From Solirubrobacter sp963724195 (lineage in GTDB: Bacteria; Actinomycetota; Thermoleophilia; Solirubrobacterales; Solirubrobacteraceae), in the NCBI GenBank assembly GCA_963724195.1, contig CAVRTQ010000013.1, positions 124,001 to 188,000 on the forward strand: a DNA stretch of 64,000 nt, written 5' to 3'. Both the position numbers and the translations under genes were made by a program. Positions 9,602 to 19,157 of the stretch are shown here, piece by piece. The notes beneath the pieces are model-generated. The model was not told the origin of the DNA and made no database searches. It worked only from the letters and a program-made list of their open reading frames with translations. How positions within the stretch are numbered: the stretch's first letter is position 1; each line of letters starts with the position of its first letter.

Positions 9602-10366
9602 GCAACCAGCGCAAGACCGGGGCGCGAAGACGGCCTCGATCAGGGCACGCATGACCGTCGCGTGCTCGGGGCGGTGCGTGAGGACCTCGGCGTGCCACTG
9701 CACGCCGAGGAGGAAGCGGGCGCTGGGATCGAAGACCGCTTCGATCGTCCCGTCCGGCGCGTGCGCGATCACTTCGAGGCCGCTGCCGAGGTGGTCGATC
9801 GCCTGGTGGTGGAAGGTGTTGACGGCGAGCCGGCGGCGGCGCGCGATGCGGTGCAGCGGCGAGCCGGCGGTCAGCGTGACGGCGTGGGTGGGCTCGTGCG
9901 GCGCGTCGGTCTGGCGGTGGTTCGGGATGTGCTGGTGCAGCGTCCCGCCACGGGCGACGTTCAGCGCCTGCATGCCGCGGCAGACGGCGAGCACCGGCAG
10001 GTCGCGCTCCCGCGCGGCGTCGTGCAGGCGCAGCTCGTAGTCGTCGGCGGCGCGGTCGATGTTCGGGCCCAGCCGCGGGCTCGGGACCTGGCCGTAGGTG
10101 CCCGGATCGAGGTCGGGACCGCCGCTGAAGAGCAGGCCGTCGAGGCGTTCGAGCAGGTAGTGCGCGTCGTCGCCGAAGCCGTGCGCAGGCAGCACGACGG
10201 CGATCCCGCCGGCCTCGTGGACGGCGTGCACGTACGTCAGCCGCAGGTTCAGCCGGGGCGGTGCGCACGTCCGCTCGTCACGGCCGCGCCCCGGCGCCAA
10301 GGCGACGCCTGGCTCCGGGAGGAGCTCGTGCGTGACGATGCCGATGAGGGGTGGACGTGCGTGCAA
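9598..10366 (-). CDS. Class I glutamine amidotransferase, gamma-glutamyl-GABA hydrolase (PuuD)-like
   Basis: About 255 residues with nucleophile Cys in VLAVCRGMQALNV, and His/Glu in GVQWHAEV, plus the FSGGPDLDPGTY segment of the peptidase C26/PuuD family. Family members hydrolyse gamma-glutamyl amides such as gamma-glutamyl-GABA in putrescine breakdown; no other putrescine genes are nearby. In the main frame no stop occurs before 9476. A one-base shift near 9610 would end it at TAG 9598-9600, exactly facing the permease stop, which I prefer. The start is a TTG at 10364-10366 without a clear ribosome site. Confidence 0.82.
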
Positions 10367-10415
10367 GATTGGGGGAAGTACGCCCGATTGTTGGAGCCGT
10401 TACGTGTGTTCTCGG

Positions 10416-10889
10416 TCACAAAAGGCTCCGCTTGAGCACGTGCTCGTCGCGCTTGGCGCGCACGAACGCGAAGCCGGCGGCGGCGTACGCGGCCCGGGCG
10501 GCGGCATTCGCGACCCGGACGTGCAGGTACACGCTCCGGAACCGTTGCTCGCGGGCCCATTCCACGCAGGCGTCCAGCAGTGCGCGGCCGGCGCCCATGC
10601 GGCGCGCTTCGGGCGCCACCCACATCGCGTTGATCACGGCGTCGTCGGGGGATTCGTCGTCGGGTCGCACCAGCGCCATCCCGAGCCACGCATCGTCCTC
10701 GTCGACGACGACGAAGGTCCGCTGGACGCCTTGGTCGCTGCGCCGCGCGCCGCGCTCCCACCAGTCGGCCGGGAGGGTCAGAGCATGCTCGTAGGTGGAG
10801 CCGAACGCGTCCGCGTCGCCGGCCAGGGACCGCAGGCGGATCTCGCGCAGGCGGTCGGCCTCGTGGGCGAGGACGTGCCGGACCCTCAC
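10416..10889 (-). CDS. GNAT family N-acetyltransferase
   Basis: 157 residues. The acetyl-CoA loop appears as MWVAPEARRMGAGRALLDA, followed by YLHVRVANAAARAAYAAAGF, the usual beta5-alpha4 region of GNAT enzymes. The GTG start at 10887-10889 overlaps the TGA of the alpha/beta hydrolase gene (GTGA), so it is third in a coupled operon with the hydrolase and methyltransferase. The substrate is unknown; resistance or modification roles are common in this family. Confidence 0.88.
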   Translation of the reverse strand: MRVRHVLAHEADRLREIRLRSLAGDADAFGSTYEHALTLPADWWERGARRSDQGVQRTFVVVDEDDAWLGMALVRPDDESPDDAVINAMWVAPEARRMGAGRALLDACVEWAREQRFRSVYLHVRVANAAARAAYAAAGFAFVRAKRDEHVLKRSLL

Positions 10890-11644
10890 AGGAACGCGAG
10901 CAGCCGCGCCACGTACTCGTCGCGGACCGCGGCCGTGTCGTGGATGGTGTGCGGCGCACCCGGGATGCGCACGACCGTCACGTCCGGGTGGGTCTGTGCC
11001 AGCCGCGCCGCATGGGCTTCCGGGAACGCGGTGCCAACGCCTGCGCCGACGATCAGCACGGGGACGGTCACCGGCGACGCCGTGTCCATCGGTGCCAGGC
11101 ACGAGCCGTCGATGATGCGGTCCAGGACCTCGGGGTCGAGGTGCCGGAGCGCGTAGGCGCGGGCCGCGATCGCCTCGGGCGTCTGCAGGCCTTCGAGCGC
11201 CAGCTCGGCCTCGATCTCCGCCTCCGTCGCGCCGCGCGCCTGCCACGCGCGCACCGCCGCCTGCTGCTCGACGAAGTACGGGATCGACGGGTTGGCGGCG
11301 TGGGTCTCCGGCTCGCCCCCGAACAGCGGCGGGTCCTCGAGGAAGAGCTTGGTGACGAGGTCGGGCCGCTGCTGGGCGACGGTCCACGCCGTGGCGCCGC
11401 CGAGCGAGTGCCCGACGATCGTGGCCGGCCCGATCTCCTCCAGCACCGAGAGCGCGTCCTGCACGTAGTCCGGCAGGCGGTAGGTGCCGGGCCGCCGCGC
11501 CGACGCTCCGTGCCCGCGGAACGTCAGCCGCACCGCACGCCGGTCCTCCAGCGTGAGCCAGCGGTAGGTCGCGCCGGACCCGCTCACGCCGTGCAGGAAG
11601 AGGACGGGCGCGCCGGCGCCCTCGAACTCGACGTGCAAGCTCAT
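10886..11644 (-). CDS. Alpha/beta hydrolase
   Basis: 252 residues with oxyanion region VLFLHGVSGSG, nucleophile elbow VGHSLGG, a C-terminal strand VPVLIVGAG and catalytic His in GAPHTIHDT. A cap region of helices lies between. The ATG at 11642-11644 overlaps the methyltransferase stop TGA (ATGA). The substrate is unknown; cytoplasmic, since no signal peptide is seen. Confidence 0.9.
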   Translation of the reverse strand: MSLHVEFEGAGAPVLFLHGVSGSGATYRWLTLEDRRAVRLTFRGHGASARRPGTYRLPDYVQDALSVLEEIGPATIVGHSLGGATAWTVAQQRPDLVTKLFLEDPPLFGGEPETHAANPSIPYFVEQQAAVRAWQARGATEAEIEAELALEGLQTPEAIAARAYALRHLDPEVLDRIIDGSCLAPMDTASPVTVPVLIVGAGVGTAFPEAHAARLAQTHPDVTVVRIPGAPHTIHDTAAVRDEYVARLLAFL

Positions 11645-12432
11645 CGGCTCGCCCGCAGCGTGTAGCTGAGCGGCAGGATCTCGCCGCCGACGCGCAGCCG
11701 GGAGCGACCGTCGGCCTCCGGGGTGAGCATCCCGCGCCAGTCCCGGGTGGCGTCCATGTGCTCGTGCAGTGCGTCCACGCGCAGGCCGGCGTCGATCGCG
11801 GCGGTCACGACCTCCCCGAGCGAGTGCGCGTACTCGATCGTCTTGGTCGACGCGACGTCCGCGTCGGGGTCGGCGTAGGAGCCGGGCTCGTCGAACACGC
11901 GCCCGCCGTCGAACGCGTACGGGAAGTCGAGCACGAGCGGGTCGAGCGACGCGACCATCACGAACAGCGGATGGATCTCGACGAGGGCGAGGCGCCCGCC
12001 GGGCCTGAGCGCCGCGTGCACGCTGCGCATCCAGGCGTCGATGTCGTCGATCCAGCAGATCACGCCGGCGGTGGAGTAGACGACGTCGAAGCGGTCGTGG
12101 AGCGCCGGTGGAAGGTCCATCGCGTTCGCTTCGACCCACTCGACGCTCACGCCCGCGCGCTCCGCCAGCTCCGCCGCGGCGGCCAGCGACCGCGGGGAGA
12201 AGTCCGCGCCGGTCACGCGTGCGCCGCGCCGGGCCAGCGAGATCGAGTCGAACCCGATGTGGCACTGCAGGTGCAGCACGTCCAGGCCGGTCACATCCCC
12301 GACCGCCGCGGACTCGTGTTCGTTCAGCGAGTCGCGCCCGGAAACCAGCGCATCCGCGTCGTAGTAGGCGTCCTGGCCATGGACCGCCGCCAGCGCGTCC
12401 CAGTGCGCGCGGTTGAGCTCGGTGGGGTCCAT
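11641..12432 (-). CDS. Class I SAM-dependent methyltransferase
   Basis: 263 residues with motif I VLHLQCHIGFDSISLARRG, an acidic residue at the end of strand 2 (VTGADFS), and motif post-I VEWVEANAMDLP. The C-terminal half (AYAFDGG, PDADVASTKTIEY) resembles actinobacterial methyltransferases of unknown small-molecule substrate. It is the first gene of the three-gene coupled operon running to 10416. The ATG at 12430-12432 lies 27 bp from the divergent endopeptidase start. Confidence 0.88.
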   Translation of the reverse strand: MDPTELNRAHWDALAAVHGQDAYYDADALVSGRDSLNEHESAAVGDVTGLDVLHLQCHIGFDSISLARRGARVTGADFSPRSLAAAAELAERAGVSVEWVEANAMDLPPALHDRFDVVYSTAGVICWIDDIDAWMRSVHAALRPGGRLALVEIHPLFVMVASLDPLVLDFPYAFDGGRVFDEPGSYADPDADVASTKTIEYAHSLGEVVTAAIDAGLRVDALHEHMDATRDWRGMLTPEADGRSRLRVGGEILPLSYTLRASR

Positions 12433-12459
12433 CCGGCGCAACGGTATACCTGGAAGGGC

Positions 12460-13177
12460 ATGCGGTACGTCCTGCTCATCGTCGGGCTCGTCCTCGCCGC
12501 CGCCGCGATGGCGTTCGCACAGGAGCCCGAGCCCGCGCCCGCACCGACGCCCACGCCGGAAGCGACCCCCACCGTCGCGGTCACCGCGACCCCGACGTTC
12601 ACCGATCCGGTCGACCAGCCGGGCGTCCCGCCCGACTTCGCCGCGGTCCAGTGGCGCACGTCGCAGTCCAAGGGCAGCTGGGCGCGCAAGGGCCGGCTCG
12701 TGCGCGGCGTGATGCTCCCCGAGCTGGGCGAGGACTTCTTCACCTGGGACCCGATCAAGAACCAGATCCCGAACCGCGAGTGGCGCCGGTACGGCACCGA
12801 CCGGCTGATCCGCACCGTGCTCACCGTCATCCACGAGTTCCGGACCGAGCACGACAGCGCCCAGCGCATCGGGATCATGGACCTGTCGCGCACGCACGGG
12901 GGGAAGTTCGGGCGTCAGTACGGTGGCCTCGGCCACGCCTCGCACCAGAACGGGCTGGACGTCGACATCCTCTACCCGCGCAAGGACGGCACCGAGACCC
13001 GGCCGACCAAGCCCTCACAGGTGGATCGCGAGCTCGCCCAGGAGCTCGTCGATCGGTTCGTGGCAGGCCGGCGCGATCAAGGTCTTCGTCGGCCCGAAGC
13101 TGAACCTCAAGGGCCCGAAGAACGTGGTGATCCCGCTGATCTACCACGACGACCACCTGCACGTGAGAGTCCGTTAG
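12460..13177 (+). CDS. Secreted murein endopeptidase, MepA/LAS-type metallopeptidase
   Basis: Signal peptide (YVLLIVGLVLAAAAMAFA) and a Pro/Thr-rich linker precede a LAS-fold peptidase. Zinc and active-site motifs are GGLGHASHQNGLDVDI and HDDHLHVRVR, the pattern of penicillin-insensitive murein endopeptidases. A single frame break near 13065 splits it. The start has TATACC upstream and a GGAAGG ribosome site. It should cut peptide cross-links in the cell wall outside the membrane. The stop overlaps the convergent GT39 gene by 4 bp. Confidence 0.83.
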
Positions 13178-14691
13178 CGCACTTCGTAGACCCGGGCGCG
13201 CACGGTGTTCTTGCCGGCCAGCGTCGTCACGCCGCCGATCGGCTGCAGCCGGGGGCTGGCGTCCAGCGCGGCGCGCCATTCGCGCGTGCGGATGCGGACC
13301 GCGCGCGCCCACGGCGACTGCGAGAGCCGCTCGCCGGGCACGGGGGTGACGATCAGGACGCGGCGGCCGCGCGGCAGACGCGCGATCGCCGGCAACAGCT
13401 GCGTCTCCGCCTGGCCGCTGCGCAGCCGCTGCAGGCCGTCGCGCCAGTCGGTCTGGCGCGGGTCGCTCACGAGCCCCATCGGCGTGAGGTAGACGACGCC
13501 GGCGGGCAGGTAGCGGTGCAGCGCGGGCACGGTCTCGGGCTGGGTGGAGACGACGAGATCGCCCGGCCGGATCGACGGCGCGATGGTGGTCGAGACCGTG
13601 CGCACGTTGCTCTTGATCGCCGGCGGGCCACTCAGCGCCCACACGCCGGCGACGCCGACCAGCGCGAGCACCGTCCAGCGCCGCCCGCGGGACACCACCG
13701 AGGCCAGCGCGAGCAGCAGCGGGCCCATCAGCACGGCCGAGTAGCGCGTGGCCCAGGCGGGCTCGATCTGCGAGGACAGCCAGGCGAGCAGCGCCGTGCC
13801 GATCGCGATCCCGAGCAGCATCCGCACCGCGCGGTCCACGGGCGGGCGGCGGCGCACGGCGAAGAAGATCGCGATCGCCAGCAGCGGGGTCGCGATGTGG
13901 CCGAACAGGCCGCCCGGGATGATCAGCAGCACCAGCGGCGATGGGCGCTCGGCCCACGGCGCGGCGGTGTGCTGGGCCTGGAAGAGGATGACCGGCAGCC
14001 ACGGCAGGTAGGCGACCGCGAGCACGATCAACAGGCGGACGCCGTCGCGCGTGTCGACCTCCCCGCGGCGGCGCAGATGCAGCCACACGGCGCTCATCGC
14101 CACGACGAGGAAGACGCCCCACGTGTGCGTGTAGAGCAGCAGCGCCAGCCACACGCCCAGGTACACGACGTGCTTGCGCTCGGAGCGCACGAACGCGAGC
14201 GCGAAGCTCGCCGACGCGAGGATCGAGAGCAGCACGACCAGCGAGTACATGCGCGTTTCCTGCGCGTAGTAGGTGAGGAACGGCGCGCCCGCGGCGCCGG
14301 CCGCGGCGATCACGCCGGCGCGGCGGCTGAACAGCCGCGTCCCGGCCCAGAACGAGGCCGGGATCGCGAGCAACGCGAACAGCAGGCTGAGCGCGCGCGT
14401 GGCCGCCTCGCTCGTGCCGAAGATCTGCATCCAGCCGTGCAGGAGCAGGTAGTACAGCGGCGGGTTGCCGTCCTGGCCGAGCGCGCCCGGGATGTCGCGC
14501 AGGTCGTGCGAGGCGATCCCGACCGAGATGCCCTCGTCGATCCAGTAGCCCGCGTCCAGCGCGCCGGTCCGCAGCAGCAGCGAGGCGGCCATCAGGGCGA
14601 GCAGGGCGCCGACCCACAGGGCCGGACGTGGGGTGGCGAGACGGTTCACTCCATGGCGCAGTGTGCCCCGCACGCCTTGGCGCGAGGCCAC
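13174..14691 (-). CDS. GT39/ArnT-PMT-like membrane glycosyltransferase
   Basis: Intact 505-residue polytopic membrane protein. After TM1, the first extracytoplasmic loop has DAGYWIDEGISVGIASHDL with the acidic residues of GT-C enzymes, then DGNPPLYYLLLHGW, the conserved H/P motif of ArnT/PMT-like transferases. About eleven hydrophobic helices are followed by a soluble C-terminal domain. These enzymes move sugars from polyprenyl-phosphate carriers to lipids, glycans or proteins outside the membrane. Gene is monocistronic. Confidence 0.87.
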   Translation of the reverse strand: MASRQGVRGTLRHGVNRLATPRPALWVGALLALMAASLLLRTGALDAGYWIDEGISVGIASHDLRDIPGALGQDGNPPLYYLLLHGWMQIFGTSEAATRALSLLFALLAIPASFWAGTRLFSRRAGVIAAAGAAGAPFLTYYAQETRMYSLVVLLSILASASFALAFVRSERKHVVYLGVWLALLLYTHTWGVFLVVAMSAVWLHLRRRGEVDTRDGVRLLIVLAVAYLPWLPVILFQAQHTAAPWAERPSPLVLLIIPGGLFGHIATPLLAIAIFFAVRRRPPVDRAVRMLLGIAIGTALLAWLSSQIEPAWATRYSAVLMGPLLLALASVVSRGRRWTVLALVGVAGVWALSGPPAIKSNVRTVSTTIAPSIRPGDLVVSTQPETVPALHRYLPAGVVYLTPMGLVSDPRQTDWRDGLQRLRSGQAETQLLPAIARLPRGRRVLIVTPVPGERLSQSPWARAVRIRTREWRAALDASPRLQPIGGVTTLAGKNTVRARVYEVR

Positions 14692-14704
14692 TTGCGAACA
14701 GGGC

Positions 14705-15622
14705 TTAACCGTGCAGCGGGAGCGGGTCGATGATGTGGAAGTTCAGGACGCCCTCGGGCTCGGTGTTGCGGAAGCCGACGAACACCCACTGCGCCGTCGC
14801 GCGTCTGGACGAGCGGGGCGGCGAACAACTTCGGGTCGGTGGTGAACGGCTTGCGCGCGGGCGAGGTCGAACGGGCCGAGCGGCGAGTCGGCGGCGACGA
14901 ACCACGTGCAGTAGTCCCCGAACGCGAGCCGCTGGTCCTCGCTCTGCTCCTCCGGGTGGCAGGTGAAGACGAGCAGCCACTGGTCGTCGACGTGCCGGAG
15001 TTGCGGCGACCTCGAGCTGCCCGAAGCCCGCCGGCGTGGTCAGCGGCGGCTGCAGCTCCCACGTGACCATGTCGTCCGAGGTGGCGTGGCCGAGGATGCC
15101 GTCCTTCAGGCGCGGCGCCACCGGGTCGCGGGCGGTGATCAGCATGTGCCAGCGGCCTTCGGCTCCGAAGACGAACGGGTCGCGCCACGTCTCGCTCACG
15201 CCCGGCTCGTGCGTGAGGTACCAGGCGGGATCGGGCGCGACGAGCGGCAGATCGCCCACGCGCGTCCAGGTCTCGAGGTCCTTGGACTCCGCCAGGCCGA
15301 GCTGCTGGTCGCGCACGGTGTGCCCGCGGCTGGTGTTGAGGGCCGTGTAGTACATCCGCCAGGTGCCGTCCTCGCCGCGGGCGACCGAGCCCGTCCACAG
15401 CGCCAGGTCGTCCCAGCGTCCGTGGTCGCCGGGTGTGAGCGCATCCGCGTGCAGCGTCCAGTGCGTCAGATCCGTGGAGCTCGCGTGGCCGATGAACGCC
15501 GCCTCGTGGCGCAGCGCGGGGTCCTTCAGCGCCGCCGGGGCCTTGAGGAAGAAGAGGTGGTAGCGCTCGCCGTCGTCGGCGATCCAGCTGTCCCAGATCC
15601 AGTGCTCGGGGTCCTGCAGCAT
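14705..15622 (-). CDS. Glycoside hydrolase, GH32/GH43-like five-bladed beta-propeller
   Basis: About 305 residues. The N-terminus (DPEHWIWDSWIADDGE) and ETWRDPFVFGAEGRWHM give the Asp and RDP motifs of GH32/GH43/GH68-type propellers. The middle (FIGHASSTDLTHW, GLAESKDLETW) gives repeated blade sequences. Three frame breaks occur between 15000 and 14790; the end (FVGFRNTEPEGVLNFHI) is in a third frame. No signal peptide, so likely cytoplasmic and acting on a fructoside or arabinoside-like sugar. Start 15622 is 29 bp from the divergent coiled-coil gene. Confidence 0.78.
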   Translation of the reverse strand: MLQDPEHWIWDSWIADDGERYHLFFLKAPAALKDPALRHEAAFIGHASSTDLTHWTLHADALTPGDHGRWDDLALWTGSVARGEDGTWRMYYTALNTSRGHTVRDQQLGLAESKDLETWTRVGDLPLVAPDPAWYLTHEPGVSETWRDPFVFGAEGRWHMLITARDPVAPRLKDGILGHATSDDMVTWELQPPLTTPAGFGQLEVAATPARRRPVAARLHLPPGGAERGPAARVRGLLHVVRRRRLAARPVRPRPRASRSPPTRSCSPPRSSRRATAQWVFVGFRNTEPEGVLNFHIIDPLPLHG

Positions 15623-15651
15623 CGTCGGAACGCTGCCACACTCGGACGCAG

Positions 15652-16647
15652 ATGGATTCGCGGTCGGTGTTCGTGGTGCAGAGAACGTTCGGGACGGTGC
15701 GGCGTGGCTACGACCCGGACGAGGTGGACCGCCACCTCGAGCTGGTGTCGGAGTGGTTCAACCGCGGCCTGGCGGGCGAGAAGCGCGCCGAGGCGTCCCG
15801 GCTCGAGGAAGAGGCCCGCGGCGCCCAGCTCGAGGCCGAGGCCACCCTGGCCGGCGCCCGCCTGAAGGCCGACGCCGACATCGCGGCCGCCCAGGCCGAG
15901 GCCGAAGCGATCCGCGCGGGGGCGGCTGCGGCGGGCGAGGCTGCGGCGCGGGAGGCGGCGGATCGCCTGGTTGCGGACGCCGAGGCGCGCGCGGCGGCGA
16001 CGATCGCGGCGGCGGAGGCGCGTGCCGCCGAGGCCGAGGCCCGCGCCGCCGGCGCTGAGGCCGAGCGCGACGCGCTGCTCAGCGCCGCCCGCGAAGAGGC
16101 GGCGCGCCTCGTCGCGGCCGCGCAGGCCCGGGCCGATGGCATCGACGCCGAGCGCGAGGCGATCCTGGCCGGCGCCCGCGAACGCGCCGCCGCGGTCGAC
16201 GCGGACCGCGACGCGCTGCTCGCGGACGCGCGCGCCGAGGCGCAGCGCCGCCTCGCCGCCGCCGACGAGCGCGCCGCGGGCGTCGAGGCCGAACGCGAAG
16301 CCGTTCTCGCTGCGGCCCGCGACGATGCCGCGGCCCAGCGCGACGCCGCGCTCCTGGAGGCCCGTGCCGAGCGCGACCGGCTCCTCGCCGCGGCCGACGA
16401 TCGCGGCCGGGCGACCGTCGCCGCCGCCGAGCAGCGCGCCGCGGGCATCGACGCCGAGCGCGACCGCCTGCTCACCGCCGCGGAGCGCGAAGTCGCCGCC
16501 CAGCGCGAGGCGCTCCTGGCCGCCGCCGAGCGTGAGGCCGACGCCTACGAGGCGCGGCTCAAGGACCAGGTCGACGAGGAGGTCGAGCGGCGCCGGCGCG
16601 AGGTCGAGCGGCTCGTCGAGGCCGCGCGGCGCGAGCGCTACCGCTGA
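15652..16647 (+). CDS. DivIVA-like protein with long Ala/Glu coiled coil
   Basis: 331 residues. The first 40 (RTFGTVRRGYDPDEVDRHLELV) match the N-terminal membrane-curvature/polarity motif of DivIVA/GpsB proteins, in which YDPxEVDxHL is characteristic. The remaining 290 residues are Ala/Glu/Arg-rich coiled coil with a recurring AERDALL-type unit spaced 29, 18, 29, 26 and 29 residues apart. No transmembrane segment. Likely organises a cell pole or envelope assembly. It may instead be a general coiled-coil scaffold. Confidence 0.8.
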   Translation: MDSRSVFVVQRTFGTVRRGYDPDEVDRHLELVSEWFNRGLAGEKRAEASRLEEEARGAQLEAEATLAGARLKADADIAAAQAEAEAIRAGAAAAGEAAAREAADRLVADAEARAAATIAAAEARAAEAEARAAGAEAERDALLSAAREEAARLVAAAQARADGIDAEREAILAGARERAAAVDADRDALLADARAEAQRRLAAADERAAGVEAEREAVLAAARDDAAAQRDAALLEARAERDRLLAAADDRGRATVAAAEQRAAGIDAERDRLLTAAEREVAAQREALLAAAEREADAYEARLKDQVDEEVERRRREVERLVEAARRERYR

Positions 16648-16803
16648 TCAGCGGCGCGGGTCGTGGTCGTCGTCGACCACGTCGAGCAGGGCGCGGATCG
16701 TGGGGGACAGACGGGCCTGCGTTTCGAGGCCGGCCAGTCCTGCGCCGGCCGCCGCGCGGACCTGGTGCTGGTAGGCGCTGAGCATGGTGGAAGCGTTGGG
16801 CAT
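16648..16803 (-). CDS. Small hypothetical protein, 51 residues
   Basis: An ATG-started frame (MPNASTMLSAYQHQV...) ends exactly where the coiled-coil gene ends: stops at 16645-16647 (+) and 16648-16650 (-). The sequence has an amphipathic helix-like N-half and an acidic tail LLDVVDDDHDPRR. No recognised family. The neat convergent end and sensible amino-acid usage support it; no strong ribosome site is seen. Confidence 0.4.
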   Translation of the reverse strand: MPNASTMLSAYQHQVRAAAGAGLAGLETQARLSPTIRALLDVVDDDHDPRR

Positions 16804-16839
16804 GTCTCATACAGAGTGTTCCCACCATGCTGGAAATAC

Positions 16840-16868
16840 ACAACGGCCCGCTGGTAGCGGGCCGTTGT
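16840..16868. terminator. Strong hairpin, 12-bp perfect stem
   Basis: Arms ACAACGGCCCGC (16840-16851) and GCGGGCCGTTGT (16857-16868) around loop TGGTA. It lies 17 bp beyond the MMPL stop on the minus strand and beyond the coiled-coil gene on the plus strand, so it can serve both directions. Confidence 0.8.
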
Positions 16869-16884
16869 ACGTGCGGTCGAGGAT

Positions 16885-19027
16885 CTAGGCGGGCTGGGGA
16901 ACCAAGCGGCCCTTGGGCTGCTTCTTGTCGGACGTGCCCTCGATGTCGAACTCGGGCAGCCACTGCAGCCAGCGCGGCAGGTACCAGTTCCAGTCGTTGA
17001 GCAGCTTCATGCTGGCCGGGAGCAGGACGCCGCGGATGATCGTGGCGTCGACGAAGATGGCGAAGGCGAGGCCCACGCCCATCTGCTGCATCTCGAGCCC
17101 GCTCTGGGTGGCGAACTCGGCGAACACGGCGACCATGATGATCGCGGCGCTCGTGATCGTGCCGGCCGTGGTCTTGATGCCGTGGGAGACGGCGTCGGCC
17201 GTGGACATGCCGCCCTTCCAGGCCTCGCGGACGCGGCTCAGGATGAAGACGTGGTAGTCCATCGAGAGGCCGAACAGGATCACGAACAGGAACAGCGGCA
17301 GCCAGGAGACGATCGCGGTGTCGCTGTCCTGGAAGACCAGGGTCAGCAGGCCGTACGAGGCGCCCACGGACAGCAGGTTGAGCAGGATCGCCTTGATCGG
17401 GATCACGATCGAGCGGAACGTCGCGAGCAGCAGCAGGAACGAGAGGCCGAGCACGAACGCGAACACGATCGGGGTGCGGTCACGCATGACCTGGTTGAAG
17501 TCGGTCGTGCCCGCGGCGGCGCCGGTCACGTCCGCCGTGGCGTGCGTGCCTTCGAAGGCGGCGGGGATGACGTCCTCGCGCAGGTGCTCGAGGGACTGCA
17601 TCGCCTTGTCGTCCACGCCGCTGCCGGCGAGGGCGACGTCCGCCCGGGCGACCGTTCCGGCCGGGTTGATCTCCACGTTGGTCGGCTTGAGGTCGGCGAT
17701 GGCGGTCTTGACGGCCGGCGCGTTGACGTCGGCGGCCTTGACGACGACCGTGGCGTAGTCGGCCTCGGACGGGAACGCCTCCTGGACCTTCAGGTACGTC
17801 TGGATGACGGGCTGGGACTTGTCGTAGGACTCGATGCCGGGGAGCTTGGTCTGCATGCCGAACGCGGGGATCGTCAGGGCGACGAGCGCGCCACCGGCGA
17901 CGATGATGGCCAGCTTCGGGCGGCGCATGACGCGGTCGGTCAGCCAGCCCCACATGCGGGACTCGCGGGCCTGCGACTGGCGCTTGCCGATGAACGGGAG
18001 GCGGCCCTTCTCGAGCTTGTCGCCCATGCCGGCGAGCACGGCGGGGAGCACGGTCAGCGAGCCGATGACGGCGACGGCGATCACGAGGATCGTGGCGATG
18101 CCCATCGAGATGAAGATGCGTGTTGCCGGTGAGCAGCATGCCGGCCATCGCGGCCATGACGGTCAGGCCGGAGATCAGGACGGCGCGGCCGGAGGTGGCG
18201 GCGGCGATGTCGATCGCCTCGAGCTTGCCGGCGCCCTTCGCGCGCTCTTCACGCTCACGCCGGATGTAGAACAGCGAGTAGTCGACGCCGACCGCGAGGC
18301 CGATGAGGATGATCGCCGGCATCGCGATGTCGTCGATCGGGAACGCCTGGCTGACGAGCGCGATCACACCGCTCGTGCCGAGCACGGCGGTCAGGGCGAG
18401 GACGACGGGCACGGCGGCGGCGACGAGCGCGCCGAACGTGAGGGCGAGGATGAGCAGCGTCACGCCGAAGGACATGAGCTGCGAGTTGCCTTCCTCGGCC
18501 GCGGCGGCGTCGTCGAGCTGCTTCGTCATGCTCGCGTCGCCGAACTGCTCGACGGCGATGCCCTGGTGGCGCGCGGCGACCTGGCTCGTGGTGTCGAGGA
18601 TCGGCTGGATGCGGTCGACCGCGGTGTCCGGATCGCCCTTGAGGTCGAACTGGACGAGGACCGAGTGACCGTCCTTGGCGACGGTGTCGGTGGAGACGTT
18701 GGCGACCGTGCGGTGCTTGCTGACGCTGGCGGCGACGTCGTCGACCGTGGCCTTGAAGGCGGCGTCATCAGCGGTCTTGGTCTTGCTCTGGACGAGCACC
18801 ATCTCGCCGCTCTTCTTCGGGAAGCCGGCGTCGGCGAGGATCGTCTCGGCACGGCGGGTCTCGCCGTCCATCTTCTGCGCGTCGGTCGGGGTCTTCTGGC
18901 CGAGCGCGCCGCCGACGACGAACGCGATCAGGATGAACGCGAGCCACCCGAAGATGGCGGTCTTGCGGTGCCGGGCACTCCAGTGCCCGGCCCGGGCGGC
19001 AATGCCTTTGGGCTTGGGGAGCGACAT
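16885..19027 (-). CDS. MMPL/RND family transporter
   Basis: About 714 residues in two frames, with one inserted base near 18120 at GNT/RIFISM. It has the classical MMPL layout: TM1 (FGWLAFILIAFVVGGAL), a periplasmic porter domain, TM2-6 with GLAVGVDYSLFYIRREREE, a second porter domain, then TM8-12 with LFGLSMDYHVFILSRVREA. The two D-Y pairs are the proton-relay residues of MMPL3-like proteins. Such proteins export lipids, glycolipids or hydrophobic compounds. Monocistronic, followed by a strong terminator hairpin. Confidence 0.9.
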
Positions 19028-19143
19028 GGTGGGTTTACCTCTCCAGGGGGATCACGGTTGGTGAGGAGAGGATCGAATTTCCGGGCGCGTTTCTCGCCCG
19101 TGGCACCCGGCGTCTGCGGGGTCCTGCACAGCCCACCCTGGGG

Positions 19144-19149
19144 TACGGT
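19144..19149 (+). promoter_or_regulatory. -10 TACGGT, leaderless type
   Basis: TACGGT ends 8 nt before the GTG start at 19158 of the acetyltransferase gene. Confidence 0.45.
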
Positions 19150-19157
19150 TGACCGCA

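Noticed and set aside
10393..10429. Inverted repeat GGAGCC...GGCTCC after the GNAT gene
   Set aside because: A 25-nt loop and only six paired bases; too weak to call a terminator.
11758..14733. Open plus-strand frame of 991 codons
   Set aside because: Mostly antisense to the methyltransferase and GT39 genes; only the 12460-13060 part, encoding the endopeptidase, has coding character.
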